Positions 4,958-5,279 of a stretch of 5,279 bases of DNA are shown one piece after another. Both the position numbers and the translations under genes were made by a program. This DNA comes from an uncultured Pseudomonadota bacterium (lineage in GTDB: Bacteria > Myxococcota_A > UBA796 > CAJQPC01). Numbering within the stretch: the stretch's first letter is position 1; every line of letters begins with the position of its first letter. The stretch lies in assembly GCA_937915955.1 (NCBI GenBank), contig CALGIB010000314.1:1-5279 (forward strand), written 5' to 3'. A model generated the notes under the pieces. It ran no database searches and was not told the origin of the DNA. It worked only from the letters and a program-made list of their open reading frames with translations.

Positions 4958-5279
4958 TCAGCCACCCTTCTCGAAGCGCTGCCAGCGCCCGTCGATCCGG
5001 CGCTCGTGGGGGTAGTACCGGGCCTTGTAGTTGAGCTGCTCGCAGTCCCGCACGTACAGGCCCAGGTAGTAGTGCTCGAAGCCCTGGCGGAGCAGCCAGG
5101 TCACCTCGGCCAGCACCGAGAACACGCCCAGGCTGCGGTCGTCCTCGTCGGGGTCGAAGTAGAAGTAGACCGAGCTGGCGGCGGTCTTGCCCAGGTCCAG
5201 GATGCCCACGCCGATGAGCTGGTCGCCCACGAGGTAGCGGGTCTCGATGGTCTCGGTGCAGGTCACCGTGAGCCAGTTC
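4958..5279 (-). CDS. bpt: arginyl/leucyl-tRNA-protein transferase (Bpt/ATE family), C-terminal part
   Basis: This family transfers an amino acid (Leu in bacterial Bpt, Arg in ATE) from its tRNA to the N-terminus of proteins starting with acidic residues, marking them for N-degron proteolysis by ClpAP-type proteases in the cytoplasm. The 106 visible codons cover much of the C-terminal ATE domain. Seen in order are YLVGDQLIGVGILDLG, SSVYFYFDPDEDDRSLGVFS, HYYLGLYVRDCEQLNYKARY and YPHERRIDGRW, all typical family blocks. Complete members are usually about 230-260 residues, so the N-terminal half with its conserved cysteines lies beyond the window. The frame is open to the window edge, so the in-frame GTG near 5266 is not the start. 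The gene converges on the OmpA-family gene, leaving 112 nt between stops. The same frame continues as coding-like sequence after its TGA. Leu versus Arg specificity cannot be decided from this half. Confidence 0.85.
   Translation of the reverse strand, partial: NWLTVTCTETIETRYLVGDQLIGVGILDLGKTAASSVYFYFDPDEDDRSLGVFSVLAEVTWLLRQGFEHYYLGLYVRDCEQLNYKARYYPHERRIDGRWQRFEKGG

Noticed and set aside
4958..4960. TGA read as Trp by an altered genetic code
   Set aside because: TGA ends several other genes in the window at sensible points, so the standard bacterial code applies.
1..5279. CRISPR array, tRNA, rRNA or insertion sequence
   Set aside because: No direct-repeat/spacer pattern, cloverleaf, rRNA motif, transposase or terminal inverted repeats were seen on either strand.

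Overview
The window is a gene-dense, GC-rich (about 70% by eye, not counted) bacterial chromosome segment. Nearly all codons end in G or C and intergenic gaps are tiny. A diderm with myxobacterial or deltaproteobacterial affinity is the best guess. The basis is the combination of a type IV pilin-like protein, an RlpA-type lipoprotein, an OmpA protein with a thrombospondin type 3 calcium-repeat belt, and an arginyl/leucyl-tRNA-protein transferase. This is inference from gene content; no marker gene is present.

Left block, + strand (3-2117): four closely packed genes, probably one operon. They are a type IV prepilin-like protein, a small single-pass membrane protein of unknown function, a four-helix membrane protein with an N-terminal ubiquitin-like fold and a C-terminal RING-like zinc site, and a short RlpA-family lipoprotein. 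Spacings are 1 nt, 9 nt and a GTGA start/stop overlap. The third gene may also have its own leaderless promoter built over the upstream stop codon.

Middle (2124-2787): a cytoplasmic TPR-like protein of unknown function lies on the - strand, convergent with rlpA (6 nt between stops). A 109-nt divergent promoter region follows.

Right block, + strand (2788-4845): a secreted helical-repeat plus beta-domain protein, followed 9 nt later by a 490-residue OmpA-family protein. The latter has an N-terminal outer-membrane barrel, five 33-residue TSP3 units and a peptidoglycan-binding domain. The pair looks like a cell-envelope operon.

Right edge, - strand: the C-terminal half of an arginyl/leucyl-tRNA-protein transferase (Bpt/ATE family), running off the window. 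Its frame ends at a TGA, but coding-like sequence continues in the same frame for another 35 codons, all ending in G or C. That suggests a nonsense change, a sequence error or stop readthrough.

The most interesting item is the membrane protein at 841-1755, which joins a ubiquitin-like domain and a RING-like domain on one bacterial polypeptide, inside an operon of envelope genes.
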